Shown here piece by piece: positions 1 to 9,164 of a DNA stretch of 64,000 bases. Origin of the DNA: CAVQBP01 sp963710745 (GTDB lineage Bacteria > Bacteroidota > Ignavibacteria > Ignavibacteriales > Ignavibacteriaceae). The translations under genes and the position numbers were made by a program. The stretch covers positions 109,486-173,485 of the forward strand of contig CAVQBP010000028.1 in assembly GCA_963710745.1 (NCBI GenBank). Direction: 5' to 3'. The notes beneath the pieces are model-generated. The model was not told the origin of the DNA and did not search any database. It saw nothing but the letters and a program-made list of their open reading frames with translations. Numbering within the stretch: the first letter of the stretch is position 1; every line of letters starts with the position of its first letter.

Positions 1-413
1 GTAAAAATGGATTTATTCTGGACGGCTTTCCAAGGTCTTTAGGTCAGGCGGAATCACTTGATAAAATTCTAAATGAGTTAAACTTTAACCATGTTCAGGT
101 TATCAATATTACTGCGAACAATCAGGAATTAATAAAAAGATTAACTAACCGGAGAGCGTGTAAATCATGCGGCAGCATTTTTATTTATGATGAGATAAAG
201 GATAAAAATGAATGCCCAGTTTGCGGTGCAAAGGATAGCTTTCATCAGAGAAATGATGATAAGGAAGATGTAATTAAACACAGGCTTGATGTGTATCAAT
301 CAACAACTAAACCGGTACTTGAATTCTACAAAGGACAAAATAAAGTAATTGATATCGACGGACTCCGGGAAATAGAAAAAGTAACAAGCGATATTATATC
401 GGCTTTGCAGTAA
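1..413 (+). CDS. adk: Adenylate kinase, C-terminal part (5' end outside window)
   Basis: Adenylate kinase interconverts ATP + AMP and 2 ADP in the cytoplasm. The reading frame is open from base 3 and ends with TAA at 411-413, giving about 136 residues, so the N-terminal P-loop is outside the window. What is visible is the AMP-binding segment GFILDGFPRSLGQAE, then the LID domain with two Cys pairs (RACKSCG and CPVCG). That pattern is the zinc-binding type of LID. The arginine-rich stretch DVYQSTTKPVLEFY and the usual C-terminal helix follow. The next gene converges on it from the other strand. Identification is firm; only the start is missing. Confidence 0.95.
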   Translation, partial: KNGFILDGFPRSLGQAESLDKILNELNFNHVQVINITANNQELIKRLTNRRACKSCGSIFIYDEIKDKNECPVCGAKDSFHQRNDDKEDVIKHRLDVYQSTTKPVLEFYKGQNKVIDIDGLREIEKVTSDIISALQ

Positions 414-428
414 TACTCTGTTCAATTG

Positions 429-459
429 TGCAGCAGATGCAAAGTTTGCATCCGCTGCA
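429..459. terminator. Perfect-looking hairpin between convergent adk and ftsE
   Basis: GCAGCAGATGCAAA at 430-443 pairs with TTTGCATCCGCTGC at 445-458 with one mismatch and a one-base centre, and T429/A459 extend it. It sits between the stops of two convergent genes, where a bidirectional terminator is expected. There is no clear U-tract, so it could instead be one of the palindromic repeats common in this genome. Confidence 0.55.
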
Positions 460-497
460 ATGAAGTCATTTAATTATTTGTATGCCCTCTTTCCATA

Positions 498-1169
498 TCA
501 GGACTTCTGTTTAATTACGGCTTTAAATGCTTTTCCGTTTTCCAGCTTAATGATTTTTGCATTCATGCTTTTTACTATTTCGTAATTATGCGTGGCAAAT
601 AATACTGCAGTCCCTCTTAAATTTATTTTTTTTAATATTTCAAGAATTTCACCCGAGGTTTCCGGATCCAGGTTACCGGTAGGTTCATCTGCTAAAATAA
701 TAATGGGCTCATTTAATATTGCTCTTGCAATAGCAACACGCTGCTTTTCACCTCCGGATAATTCCGACGGCATGCTTTTACGTTTGTGAGATAACCCTAC
801 ATCAGATAATGCATTCGTAACTCTTTTTTTTATTTCTTTTCCCGGAGTGTTTGTTGCCTCAAGCACAAAAGAAAGATTTTCATAAATGTTTCTATCCTTC
901 AGCAATTTAAAATCCTGGAAGATAATTCCGATTTTTCTTCTCAATACAGGAAGTTGTTTAGAGCGTATAGATTTGGAATCATATTTATCAAATTCTACTG
1001 TACCGGATGAAGGCAGAATATTCATATAAATCATTTGAAGCAGCGTACTTTTACCTGAACCGCTTTTCCCGATAAGAAAAACGAATTCCCCCTGGTTAAC
1101 AGAGAGGTTTATATCGGTAAAAACCGGGTGATTTGAATAACTAAATTCAATATGGTTTATATTCAGCAT
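498..1169 (-). CDS. ftsE: FtsE-like ABC transporter ATP-binding protein
   Basis: This 223-aa protein is a complete single ABC ATPase domain. Walker A is GKSGSGKST near residue 34, the Q-loop lies in IIFQDFKLL, the signature is LSGGEKQRVAIARA, and Walker B is IIILADEPTGNLD, followed by an H-loop in FATHNYEI. Length and sequence fit FtsE, which with the membrane protein FtsX couples cell division to peptidoglycan hydrolysis at the inner membrane. No ftsX lies next to it here, so a MacB/LolD-like exporter ATPase is a possible alternative. It is the last gene of a minus-strand run and starts 7 bases after the methyltransferase stop. Confidence 0.8.
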   Translation of the reverse strand: MLNINHIEFSYSNHPVFTDINLSVNQGEFVFLIGKSGSGKSTLLQMIYMNILPSSGTVEFDKYDSKSIRSKQLPVLRRKIGIIFQDFKLLKDRNIYENLSFVLEATNTPGKEIKKRVTNALSDVGLSHKRKSMPSELSGGEKQRVAIARAILNEPIIILADEPTGNLDPETSGEILEILKKINLRGTAVLFATHNYEIVKSMNAKIIKLENGKAFKAVIKQKS

Positions 1170-1176
1170 AAAATTT

Positions 1177-1896
1177 TTATTTCTTAACTATAAATTGAAC
1201 TCTTTCTGAATCTGCCGAAGCTTTTATAAATGAAAATGTCTCCATGCATTCAACAACATACATACCTGCTTGTTCTATAAGATCGAAATATAATTCGAAC
1301 GGGTAAATTTTTTGTTTATGTACTTCGGTAAATATATCATTATCAATGTTTATTTTAAAAATATTTTTATGGATCCGCATCTTTTGGTTATAGCTGGTTT
1401 TATGGACAAATGAAATTCCGCTGCAGATCCCTTTCCTGACAGGGTTTTCAACATGCAGTAAACTGTTCCGTTCAAGACTTACATCAAAGGTAAAGATACC
1501 GTCTTCTTTTAAAACTGCTTTTACTCCCTTAAATAAATGCAATAAACTTCTCTTGCTGGTAAGATAATTCACACTATCAAAGGTAGAATATATCAAATCA
1601 AATTTTGACTTGAAGGGAAGTTTTGTCATATCACAGCAAACCCGCGATATATCTTTAAACTCCGATGAAGCAAGCATATTAAAGGATTTATCGGTAACAA
1701 TAAGATTCGGAAAATATTCAACGAAATAACCGGCAAAGTTACAATTGCCGCCGGCAATCTCTAATACTTCTGCCTGATCATTCATATATAATTCAACAAC
1801 TGCCAGCAGATATTCCGACCACCTGTCGTACCTGACTTTGTGCATCACAGTATTATAAATAATTGAAAGTTTGCTATAAATTTCTTCGGAGGGCAT
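1177..1896 (-). CDS. Class I SAM-dependent methyltransferase, substrate unknown
   Basis: The 239-aa product has a Rossmann-type methyltransferase core. Motif I is VLEIAGGNCNFAGYF near residue 44, an acidic strand end follows in LIVTDKS, and a later motif is FDLIYSTFDSVNYL. The C-terminal part is less typical and may hold the substrate site. Its ATG lies inside the end of pdxA with a 23-base overlap, so the two are probably co-transcribed and translationally coupled. The sequence does not reveal the substrate. Confidence 0.75.
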   Translation of the reverse strand: MPSEEIYSKLSIIYNTVMHKVRYDRWSEYLLAVVELYMNDQAEVLEIAGGNCNFAGYFVEYFPNLIVTDKSFNMLASSEFKDISRVCCDMTKLPFKSKFDLIYSTFDSVNYLTSKRSLLHLFKGVKAVLKEDGIFTFDVSLERNSLLHVENPVRKGICSGISFVHKTSYNQKMRIHKNIFKINIDNDIFTEVHKQKIYPFELYFDLIEQAGMYVVECMETFSFIKASADSERVQFIVKK

Positions 1897-2872
1897 TTTT
1901 CTTTCTGTTATTTACAATTTTCTCAGCTAAATAAAATGCTTCCAGGATGCTTGTTTCATCTGCAATATTTTTACCCGAAATATCGTAAGCGACACCATGA
2001 TCGGGTGAAGTTCTTACTATCGGCAATCCTGCAGTATAATTAACACCTGATGAAAAGCTCAATAATTTAAATGGGATTAAAACCTGGTCATGGTACATTC
2101 CTAAAACCAGATCAAAATCTTCGTACAATCTCCTTCCGAAAAACGCATCCGGAGAGAAAGGGCCGGACAAATATTCCGAATATTCACTCTCTTTAATTAC
2201 AGGAGTAATAGTTTTCTTTTCTTCAGTTCCAATCAATCCTTCTTCACCTGCATGGGGATTTAAACCTAATACGGCAATTTCCGGTTTTTCAATATTCATA
2301 TCACGGCGCAGCATGTTAACAACCACATCGATTTTGCTGCTGATATTTTTAGCAGACAATAATTTGGGAACATTTTTTAAGGGTTCATGTATCGTAACCA
2401 ACGCAGCATTAATCTCCTTTGAAAAAAAAGCCATAACAAAGTTTTTTGTTTTAGTCCAGCCGGCATACATTTCAGTATGACCCGGATAATCATGCCCCGC
2501 TAATTTAATTGCTGTTTTGGAGATTGGAGCAGTAATTACGGCATCAGCTTTTCCTTTAACTAAAAGATCAGAGGAGGTTTTAATTGCTTTGAAAGCCGCT
2601 TTTCCCGAAGCTTTAGTCGGTTTTCCCCATTCCGGTATTGTATTTTTGATATTAAGAACCGTAACAATACCTGGTTCTGGTTCACCTAAACTATTTTTTA
2701 TTTTAAAATCAAAGTATACGGAAGCAAATTTTGCAGTTTCTAAAAAGATATTTTTGGGACATATAAAAATATAATCATCTTCAGTCCCGGCAGAAATTTT
2801 GTTTAATGCTTTTATAACAATTTCAGGACCAATACCGTTTGTATCTCCGCATGTAAAAATAAATTTATTCAT
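1874..2872 (-). CDS. pdxA: 4-hydroxythreonine-4-phosphate dehydrogenase
   Basis: PdxA oxidises 4-phosphohydroxy-threonine in the deoxyxylulose-5-phosphate-independent arm of pyridoxal phosphate synthesis. The 332-aa length is normal for the family. The start reads FTCGDTNGIGPEIVIKAL, and metal-binding histidines appear in GHTEMYAGW and GMYHDQVLIPFK. The end segment TSPDHGVAYDISGK is also typical. The downstream methyltransferase overlaps it, and the GWxTD gene is 16 bases upstream, so this is probably a small operon. Confidence 0.93.
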   Translation of the reverse strand: MNKFIFTCGDTNGIGPEIVIKALNKISAGTEDDYIFICPKNIFLETAKFASVYFDFKIKNSLGEPEPGIVTVLNIKNTIPEWGKPTKASGKAAFKAIKTSSDLLVKGKADAVITAPISKTAIKLAGHDYPGHTEMYAGWTKTKNFVMAFFSKEINAALVTIHEPLKNVPKLLSAKNISSKIDVVVNMLRRDMNIEKPEIAVLGLNPHAGEEGLIGTEEKKTITPVIKESEYSEYLSGPFSPDAFFGRRLYEDFDLVLGMYHDQVLIPFKLLSFSSGVNYTAGLPIVRTSPDHGVAYDISGKNIADETSILEAFYLAEKIVNNRKKNALRRNL

Positions 2873-2888
2873 ATGGATTAGACCCTGT

Positions 2889-4202
2889 TTAACTATTTTT
2901 TAATTTGTATTCACCTGTACCTGTTTCATCAACAAAAATAAATTTTCTATAAGGATTTTTATAAACCCAGGTTTCAACTACTTTCCCGAGCTGGTTGGAG
3001 GATCGTTCTGTTTCGGAAGGTTTTCCATATAATATAAATATTTTCCCCCTGTCGGTATCAATCCCTTTTCTGCCGCTTATTGATGAAAAGTTTTTCATCG
3101 AATAGTCAATCCTGGTATAATATTCTTTCATCAGTTCATTATATGCGGTTTCTGGAGTCGGATCAAATCTTTTCCAGTAATTAAACAAAATCTTGGAATA
3201 CTCGTCTTTCTTAAAATCAAGTAAGCTGTCAATTACAGAATCATCTTCCATATATTTAAGAAGCTTAACAGCTAATTCAGGATTCATTAAAGAGAAAGGT
3301 TTATGAAACCAAAATACATTTTTATGAAAAATTGCCGCCGGTTTTGAATTCTTATCCAGGGCAATATTAATTGTTAATTCACCTTCAGGTAAATTTCTGT
3401 TTATAAAATGTATGAAAAAATTATTATATAAATTAACTGAACTATTATTATCCAGAATAACTTTTTCTTTTGACTCTTCGATAAAATTATGAAGCTTAAC
3501 CGGTTTATCAATCATGTTTGAAAAGACGGTATCTTTATCACTTATCAAAGTTACAAATATTTTTTTAAGAGATGTATCTCTGTTCGGAATTATGAGATCA
3601 TATTCGCTTTTGGAAAAAGGTATACAGCCGTCATAACCTGCCAGCTCAAAGGAGCTTCCATTACTCGCTTCCTGGGATGTCGAATTCACAACTAAAGGTT
3701 CTAAAAATCCATGAAGTTCATTCTTTTTTTCTTTACCGGGAATTATCGGGATTGCACTCAGCTTTATTTCTCTATCGGAATATGCATCGTAAAGAACCGG
3801 TATCAGATTATATTTTTGATTCTTTAAAATTTGAAAGTTAAATACTCCTTCAGCATAAGCATTATCATCATCTGTTTTTTCAAAATCATCAACCGATATT
3901 TTATCTTCCTTAATTTTCCTATTAATTGTATTTGTGAGAGAATCATGTACTTCTACAGTTAACCTGTAGGAAGCTGTGTAATGGTTATCATTCTTCTCAA
4001 AGACAAGGCGATTGTAAGGCAGCTTATAAATATAATAAAGCAGGTCAGTAGAATCTTGTTCACCCAAAGATAAAGAAGATGGAATAATATAAATCTCCGA
4101 TAATAATAAATGCTGCTGAAACTGTTCTCTTTTTGGCTGGCAGAATACCTGGATGCTTAAAACCAGGGAAAGGATACTAAATAATATTATCTTCAAATTC
4201 AT
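2889..4202 (-). CDS. Secreted GWxTD domain-containing protein
   Basis: This 437-aa protein begins with a signal peptide (a hydrophobic run after MNLKIILF, likely cleaved after FCQ). Its C-terminal 130 residues match the GWxTD domain: YWKRFDPTPETAYNELM, then YYTRIDYSMKNF, GRKGIDTDRGKIFILYGKP, and a final WVYKNPYRKFIFVDETG. The domain is typical of Ignavibacteria and related lineages. Its function is unknown, and a periplasmic or surface role is inferred from the signal peptide. The middle part appears beta-rich and has no recognisable catalytic motif. It lies directly upstream of pdxA. Confidence 0.8.
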   Translation of the reverse strand: MNLKIILFSILSLVLSIQVFCQPKREQFQQHLLLSEIYIIPSSLSLGEQDSTDLLYYIYKLPYNRLVFEKNDNHYTASYRLTVEVHDSLTNTINRKIKEDKISVDDFEKTDDDNAYAEGVFNFQILKNQKYNLIPVLYDAYSDREIKLSAIPIIPGKEKKNELHGFLEPLVVNSTSQEASNGSSFELAGYDGCIPFSKSEYDLIIPNRDTSLKKIFVTLISDKDTVFSNMIDKPVKLHNFIEESKEKVILDNNSSVNLYNNFFIHFINRNLPEGELTINIALDKNSKPAAIFHKNVFWFHKPFSLMNPELAVKLLKYMEDDSVIDSLLDFKKDEYSKILFNYWKRFDPTPETAYNELMKEYYTRIDYSMKNFSSISGRKGIDTDRGKIFILYGKPSETERSSNQLGKVVETWVYKNPYRKFIFVDETGTGEYKLKNS

Positions 4203-4487
4203 TATTTTTTTAATGTATAAAGATAGACACTTAATTTATCTTTTCAAGGCTAAATGTAAAGTATATAAATGATTGGAAGAAAAAAAAATCTATATAAACT
4301 GTCTCTCCGGTTTAAAAGATCCGGATAAAAGACCGGCAAGTTTTTTTAATTTAGATAAAATAACCAGCCTCTTTAAAGATAAATAGATAGAACTTCTTTC
4401 TGTATAATTAATTTATAAGGTGACATGATCACCAATGATCCAATAAGATATTATCCGGTAAGATCCCCCTTTTAAGGACCCTTAGGA

Positions 4488-5741
4488 CTAACTATTCATA
4501 TTGTGTAGAAATTCTTTATTATTCTTTGTCCCTCTGATTTTATCCAGTAAGAAATCCATTGCTTCAACAGGAGCGAAATCGCTAAGGATTTTCCTTAAGA
4601 TCCAAACCTTGGCAAGATCGTCTTCCTTCATCAGGAGCTCTTCTCTTCTTGTTCCTGATTTATTTACATCGATAGCCGGGAATATTCTTCTATCGCTAAG
4701 ATCACGGTTAAGAACCAGTTCCATATTACCGGTACCTTTGAATTCTTCAAAGATAACATCATCCATTCTGCTGCCGGTATCAATTAATGCAGTGGCTATA
4801 ATAGTTAAGCTGCCGCCGTCTTCAGTATTTCTTGCCGCTCCGAAAAATCTTTTCGGTTTGTGAAGCGCATTGGAATCAACACCGCCCGACAGGATCCTGC
4901 CGCTGTGAGGAACAACAATATTGTGCGCTCTGGCTAACCTTGTAATACTATCCAGCAATATTACTACGTCCTCTTTTGCTTCCACAAGGCGTTTTGCTTT
5001 CTCAATAACCATATCCGCAACCTGGACATGCCTTTCAGCCGGTTCATCGAATGTTGAACTTATAACTTCACCTTTGACCGAACGTTCCATATCGGTAACT
5101 TCTTCAGGCCGTTCATCGATCAGCAGTATTATTAATTTTATTTCAGGGTTATTCCTGGTAATTGAATTGGCAATTTTTTGTAAGAGAACTGTCTTTCCGC
5201 TTTTCGGAGGGGATACTACGAGGCCACGCTGCCCTTTACCTATCGGTGATAGAAGGTCCATTATTCTCATGGAGTATTCGCCCGGTGCGGATTCCAGTGA
5301 TATTCTTTTGGTCGGGTAAACAGGTGTAAGGTTATCAAATAAAGTTCTCTCTCTTATTCCTTCGGGATCAAGGTTATTCACAGCTTCAACTCTTAATAAA
5401 GCAAAGAATCTTTCACCCTCTTTTGGAGGTCTCACCTGGCCGCTTACATAATCGCCTGTTCTTAAGCTGAATTTCTTAATTTGTGAGGGGGACACATAAA
5501 TATCATCAGGTGAAGGAAGATAATTATAATCCGATGACCGGAGAAATCCATATCCATCGGGCAGAACTTCAAGCACACCTTTTGAAAAGGTCAGTCCATC
5601 TTTGGCAGTTTGCCCTTCTAAAATTTTAAATATCAGTTCCTGTTTTCTCAAATCACTGTAGCCTGTTATGTTGAGGCCTTTAGCTATTTCATTCAGCTCA
5701 ACAATTTTCTTTGACTTCAGTTCGGAAATATCCATTGGCAT
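4488..5741 (-). CDS. rho: Transcription termination factor Rho
   Basis: Rho is the hexameric RNA helicase that terminates transcription. The 417-aa protein has the N-terminal Rho_N helical domain (residues 3-45), then the RNA-binding cold-shock-like domain around residues 50-125 with DGYGFLRSS. The ATPase domain has Walker A VSPPKSGKT and Walker B VVILLDSITRLARA, and the R-loop and Q-loop region includes GTGNMELVLNRDLSDRR. There are two possible ATGs, at 5741 and 5735, and the upstream one is used here. There is no large insertion between the RNA-binding and ATPase domains. The 285 bases between it and the GWxTD gene show no convincing gene or hairpin. Confidence 0.97.
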   Translation of the reverse strand: MPMDISELKSKKIVELNEIAKGLNITGYSDLRKQELIFKILEGQTAKDGLTFSKGVLEVLPDGYGFLRSSDYNYLPSPDDIYVSPSQIKKFSLRTGDYVSGQVRPPKEGERFFALLRVEAVNNLDPEGIRERTLFDNLTPVYPTKRISLESAPGEYSMRIMDLLSPIGKGQRGLVVSPPKSGKTVLLQKIANSITRNNPEIKLIILLIDERPEEVTDMERSVKGEVISSTFDEPAERHVQVADMVIEKAKRLVEAKEDVVILLDSITRLARAHNIVVPHSGRILSGGVDSNALHKPKRFFGAARNTEDGGSLTIIATALIDTGSRMDDVIFEEFKGTGNMELVLNRDLSDRRIFPAIDVNKSGTRREELLMKEDDLAKVWILRKILSDFAPVEAMDFLLDKIRGTKNNKEFLHNMNS

Positions 5742-5909
5742 TTTTTTAATCCTAACTTTGTTGTTGTTAAATATTTATTTTAATTATTATTTTCTTCAAA
5801 TGCATCCGGTATGCTATAAGATATCGGGGCTTATTAATTACTAAACTATTGTTTTCTTTGAAAGGAACACGAGGCTTAACTTCTAACATACATTTTATTA
5901 AAAATAATG

Positions 5910-7172
5910 TCAAGTAATAATTTTTTTCAGCATTGATTTAATTTCTCCAATTAAATACATACTGCCTAATATCACAAGGCATTCATCTTTTTCTCTCGTC
6001 TCAAATTCGGTTAGCAGCTTATCCGGTTCCTTTTCAATTTTTACGTCCAGATTTATTCCTGATGAAATTTCAAGTAGCATTTCAATTTTAGCTGATCGCT
6101 CATTTTCTATTTCGGTAATATATATTTCATCAAAATAATCTTTCATATTTAAAAGCATCTCTTCGATCGCTTTATCTTTCATCACGCCGAAAAGCAGTGT
6201 CCTTCTGGAATAACTTGTGTAATCCTTTCTAAATTCATCAATAAAACTTTTTACACCTTCGGGATTATGAGCTGAATCAAAGATTATATCAGGTTTCCTA
6301 TGATAGAATTCATACCTTCCCTGTATCCCGGTATTTTTTATAATATTTTTGATCCCCCTTTTTATCGGGTTAAAATCTATAATGTTCAAAGATTTTGAAA
6401 CGGTTAATCCGGCAAGTGCTGCATTGAAGTTTTGATGAGAGCCCTTTAAAGTCATTATCTGCTTACTAATTTCATTTTCTTCGTTAAAAAGTTCAAGTGA
6501 ACTTTCTTTTTCAACTATATAATCTTTTAATTTGAACAAATCACACTCTTTTTCATCACATTTATCTTCAACAACTTTTTCTGCATCAGCCGGAAGATAC
6601 CCTGTAAATACTTTTGAACGATGTTTAATTATCCCCGCTTTTTCCGCAGCAATCTTACCGATAGTATTTCCTAATATATTTGTATGCTCAAGACTTATTG
6701 ATGTAATAACCGCGGCCAAGGGATTGATGGTATTTGTAGCATCCAGCCTTCCGCCCAGCCCCGTTTCAATTACCGCATAATCGACATTTTGTTCCATAAA
6801 ATATTTGAATGCCATTGCCGTTGTCACTTCAAAAAAAGTTAACCGGTTGTCATCTATATAATTATTATACTCCTGCATAAAGCTGCTTATATAGTGATCG
6901 GCAATTTCCATATTATTAATTTTGACACGCTCATTAAATCTTACAAAATGCGGTGAAGTATATAATCCCACTTTATAATTTAATTCCATTAAAATACTGG
7001 CGACAAATGAAGCAGTACTTCCTTTCCCGTTAGAACCGGCAATATGAAAAACTCTTAATTCTTTTTGGGGATTTCCAATATAATGGAGGAATTTTTCTAT
7101 ATTTTCGAGTCCAAGTTTAATCCCAAAAGTATGAAGAGAATATAATTTTTGCAATGACTTTTCTATATCCAT
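5910..7172 (-). CDS. folC: Dihydrofolate synthase / folylpolyglutamate synthase
   Basis: FolC adds glutamate to dihydropteroate and to folates. The product has the Mur-ligase fold: P-loop HIAGSNGKGSTASFVASIL, ENV-like strand TFFEVTTAMAFKYF, then VIETGLGGRLDATN and the later DSAHNPEGVKSFIDEF. The frame stays open to 7220, but that first codon is TTG (bases 7218-7220). The ATG at 7172 gives 420 aa and begins MDIEKSLQKLYSLH, which matches where the family normally starts, so it was chosen. A GGAG lies about 20 bases upstream of this ATG, which is far for a ribosome binding site. It follows pyrD by about 100 bases in the same direction. Confidence 0.93.
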   Translation of the reverse strand: MDIEKSLQKLYSLHTFGIKLGLENIEKFLHYIGNPQKELRVFHIAGSNGKGSTASFVASILMELNYKVGLYTSPHFVRFNERVKINNMEIADHYISSFMQEYNNYIDDNRLTFFEVTTAMAFKYFMEQNVDYAVIETGLGGRLDATNTINPLAAVITSISLEHTNILGNTIGKIAAEKAGIIKHRSKVFTGYLPADAEKVVEDKCDEKECDLFKLKDYIVEKESSLELFNEENEISKQIMTLKGSHQNFNAALAGLTVSKSLNIIDFNPIKRGIKNIIKNTGIQGRYEFYHRKPDIIFDSAHNPEGVKSFIDEFRKDYTSYSRRTLLFGVMKDKAIEEMLLNMKDYFDEIYITEIENERSAKIEMLLEISSGINLDVKIEKEPDKLLTEFETREKDECLVILGSMYLIGEIKSMLKKIIT

Positions 7173-7273
7173 AACAAAATCTGCTCTAAATGCTCCTTTT
7201 TGTAAACATAATTTTCCCAATCTTAAACAAAAATAAAAATTCTTCTCATGCTATTACAGATATATTTTAAAGT

Positions 7274-8191
7274 TCACAATACATATGAGCCTGTTATACT
7301 CGAAAGCTTTTCAATTCCAAATTTTATGCAATAATCTTCCAGTTCCTTAACTATCCTTTCTCCGGCAGAAGGATCAATAAAATTGAGAGTTCCAAGCTGA
7401 AAAGCCGAGGCTCCGGCAATCATAAATTCTACCGCATCTTTCCAGTTCATTATACCCCCTATACCGATAATAGGGATATCAACCTTCTGACTTATTTCAA
7501 GAACTTTTGCAAGAGCAACCGGTTTAATTGCCGGTCCGGATAAACCACCGGTTATATTAAATATTTTGGGCTTCCTTGTATTTATGTCGAATGCAGTACC
7601 TACAAGAGTGTTAATTGCAGAAACTGCATCACCTCCCTCCTTCTTAACAACCTCGGCAAATTTCGAAATATATGATACATTAGGTGAAAGCTTGATTATA
7701 ACAGGTTTTGTGGAAACAGATTTTACTTTTTCAGTTATTCTGCCAACTGCCGAAACGTCGTTTCCGAATTGAAGTCCGCCTTCTTTTACGTTCGGGCAGG
7801 ATACATTTATTTCAAATCCTTTAATTGCTTTTTCAGTTGTAAGAATCCTTGTGCATTCAACATATTCTTCAATTGTGCTTGCAGCTATATTGCAAATTAA
7901 CGGGACATCAAATTTTTCAAGAAAAGGAATTTTTTCTTTTACGAATACTTCTACACCTACATTTGCCAGTCCAATCGCATTTAACATACCGGAAGGTGTT
8001 TCAACAATTCTCTGCGGAGGATTCCCTTTTCTCGGTTTTAAACTTAAAGATTTTGTAACGATTCCGCCAATTTTATTCAGGTCCAAAAACTCGGCCATTT
8101 CATTACCGTAACCAACAGTACCGGAAGCCAATAAAACCGGATTTCTAAAATTTAAAGGACCAACAGATACTGACAAATCTATCTTTTTCAT
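7274..8191 (-). CDS. pyrD: Dihydroorotate dehydrogenase, class 1B catalytic subunit
   Basis: This FMN enzyme makes orotate in pyrimidine synthesis. The 305-aa sequence has the class 1 signatures LLASGTVGYGNEM, SLSLKPRKGNPPQRI, the FMN and substrate loop INVSCPNVKEGG with the catalytic cysteine, and IIGIGGIMNWKDAVEFM. The pyrK gene lies directly upstream and overlaps it by 4 bases, which identifies the 1B heterotetramer that passes electrons from NADH through PyrK. A quinone-linked class 2 enzyme is excluded by length and neighbour. Confidence 0.95.
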   Translation of the reverse strand: MKKIDLSVSVGPLNFRNPVLLASGTVGYGNEMAEFLDLNKIGGIVTKSLSLKPRKGNPPQRIVETPSGMLNAIGLANVGVEVFVKEKIPFLEKFDVPLICNIAASTIEEYVECTRILTTEKAIKGFEINVSCPNVKEGGLQFGNDVSAVGRITEKVKSVSTKPVIIKLSPNVSYISKFAEVVKKEGGDAVSAINTLVGTAFDINTRKPKIFNITGGLSGPAIKPVALAKVLEISQKVDIPIIGIGGIMNWKDAVEFMIAGASAFQLGTLNFIDPSAGERIVKELEDYCIKFGIEKLSSITGSYVL

Positions 8192-8949
8192 AATACAATA
8201 TCTTTGACATTAAACACAGGACCGTTCTTACAAACCAGCAGATATTTATCCGGACTGTTAACACCTTCAATAGGACATCCCTGGCAAATTCCGAAACCGC
8301 AGGCCATAGCACATTCCGTAGATACTTCACAATTAAAGTTATTCCCAATTGCAAATTCTCTTAATGTCCTGAGCATGGCAGTCGGACCGCAGCCAAAAAT
8401 TTTAATTTTCGATGAACTGATGAGATCAATTTTATTTTTTAATAATTCAACCACTGTTCCTCTGAATCCGAGAGATCCGTCATCAGTTGCAATATGAATA
8501 TTTTTCATCCCGTGCATTATAACATCATTCTGCGTCCTGCCTCCTATAAAGGAGATTATATTTTTTTTGTTCTGAATGCTTCTAACTACGAAAGGGAAAG
8601 GTGCCGCTCCTAATCCGCCGGCAACAATAACGGCTGTTTCATAGTCTCCATCCAGGTTAAATCCGTTTCCAAGAGGCCCCAATACATCAATTAATTCCCC
8701 CGGGTGTTTTTTTGAAAGCAGCTTTGTTCCTTCCCCGAAAATATTGAACATCAGATAGAAATAATCGTCCTCAACATCACAAACACTGAAAGGCCGCCGC
8801 AATAACGGATAATAAGTCTTCGTGACCAATACATTTAAAAATTGACCCGGTTTAATATTGCGGGCAATTTCCGGAGATAAAACTTTAAGCAAAAATATTT
8901 TGTTTTCAAGTTCTATTACTTGCTGGAGAGGTGCTTTAGCAATAACCAA
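8188..8949 (-). CDS. pyrK: Dihydroorotate dehydrogenase electron transfer subunit
   Basis: PyrK is the FAD and [2Fe-2S] subunit that connects NAD+ to the PyrD flavin. The 253-aa product shows the FAD motif LLRRPFSVCDVEDDYF, the nucleotide fold VIVAGGLGAAPFPFVVRSI, and the iron-sulfur cysteines near the end (CGFGICQGCPIEG and a later LLVCKNGP). The first codon is TTG (8947-8949) with AAGG six bases upstream. An in-frame stop lies just 5' of it, so no ATG start further upstream is possible. It overlaps pyrD by 4 bases. Confidence 0.94.
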   Translation of the reverse strand: MVIAKAPLQQVIELENKIFLLKVLSPEIARNIKPGQFLNVLVTKTYYPLLRRPFSVCDVEDDYFYLMFNIFGEGTKLLSKKHPGELIDVLGPLGNGFNLDGDYETAVIVAGGLGAAPFPFVVRSIQNKKNIISFIGGRTQNDVIMHGMKNIHIATDDGSLGFRGTVVELLKNKIDLISSSKIKIFGCGPTAMLRTLREFAIGNNFNCEVSTECAMACGFGICQGCPIEGVNSPDKYLLVCKNGPVFNVKDIVL

Positions 8950-9164
8950 AATAGGCCCTTATTTTAAATATGATATCCAAAATTTGATTGAGTTCTCGGA
9001 AGGTATCAATAAATACAAGTTACTTTTACTAAAAAAAAATTTTTCAATAATCAAATATAAAAGAGTTATAGGATATTTTAAAATGTGCTGAGGTTTTATT
9101 ACATGGATGAATGATTTAAAGTTTGTTTCATTCAGTCATTCATGCGTTTAATCAGGCCACGTAC

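Noticed and set aside
7173..7220. Longer FolC start at TTG 7220
   Set aside because: The extension MGKLCLQKGAFRADFV is not part of the conserved family start, and an ATG with the expected N-terminus lies at 7172.
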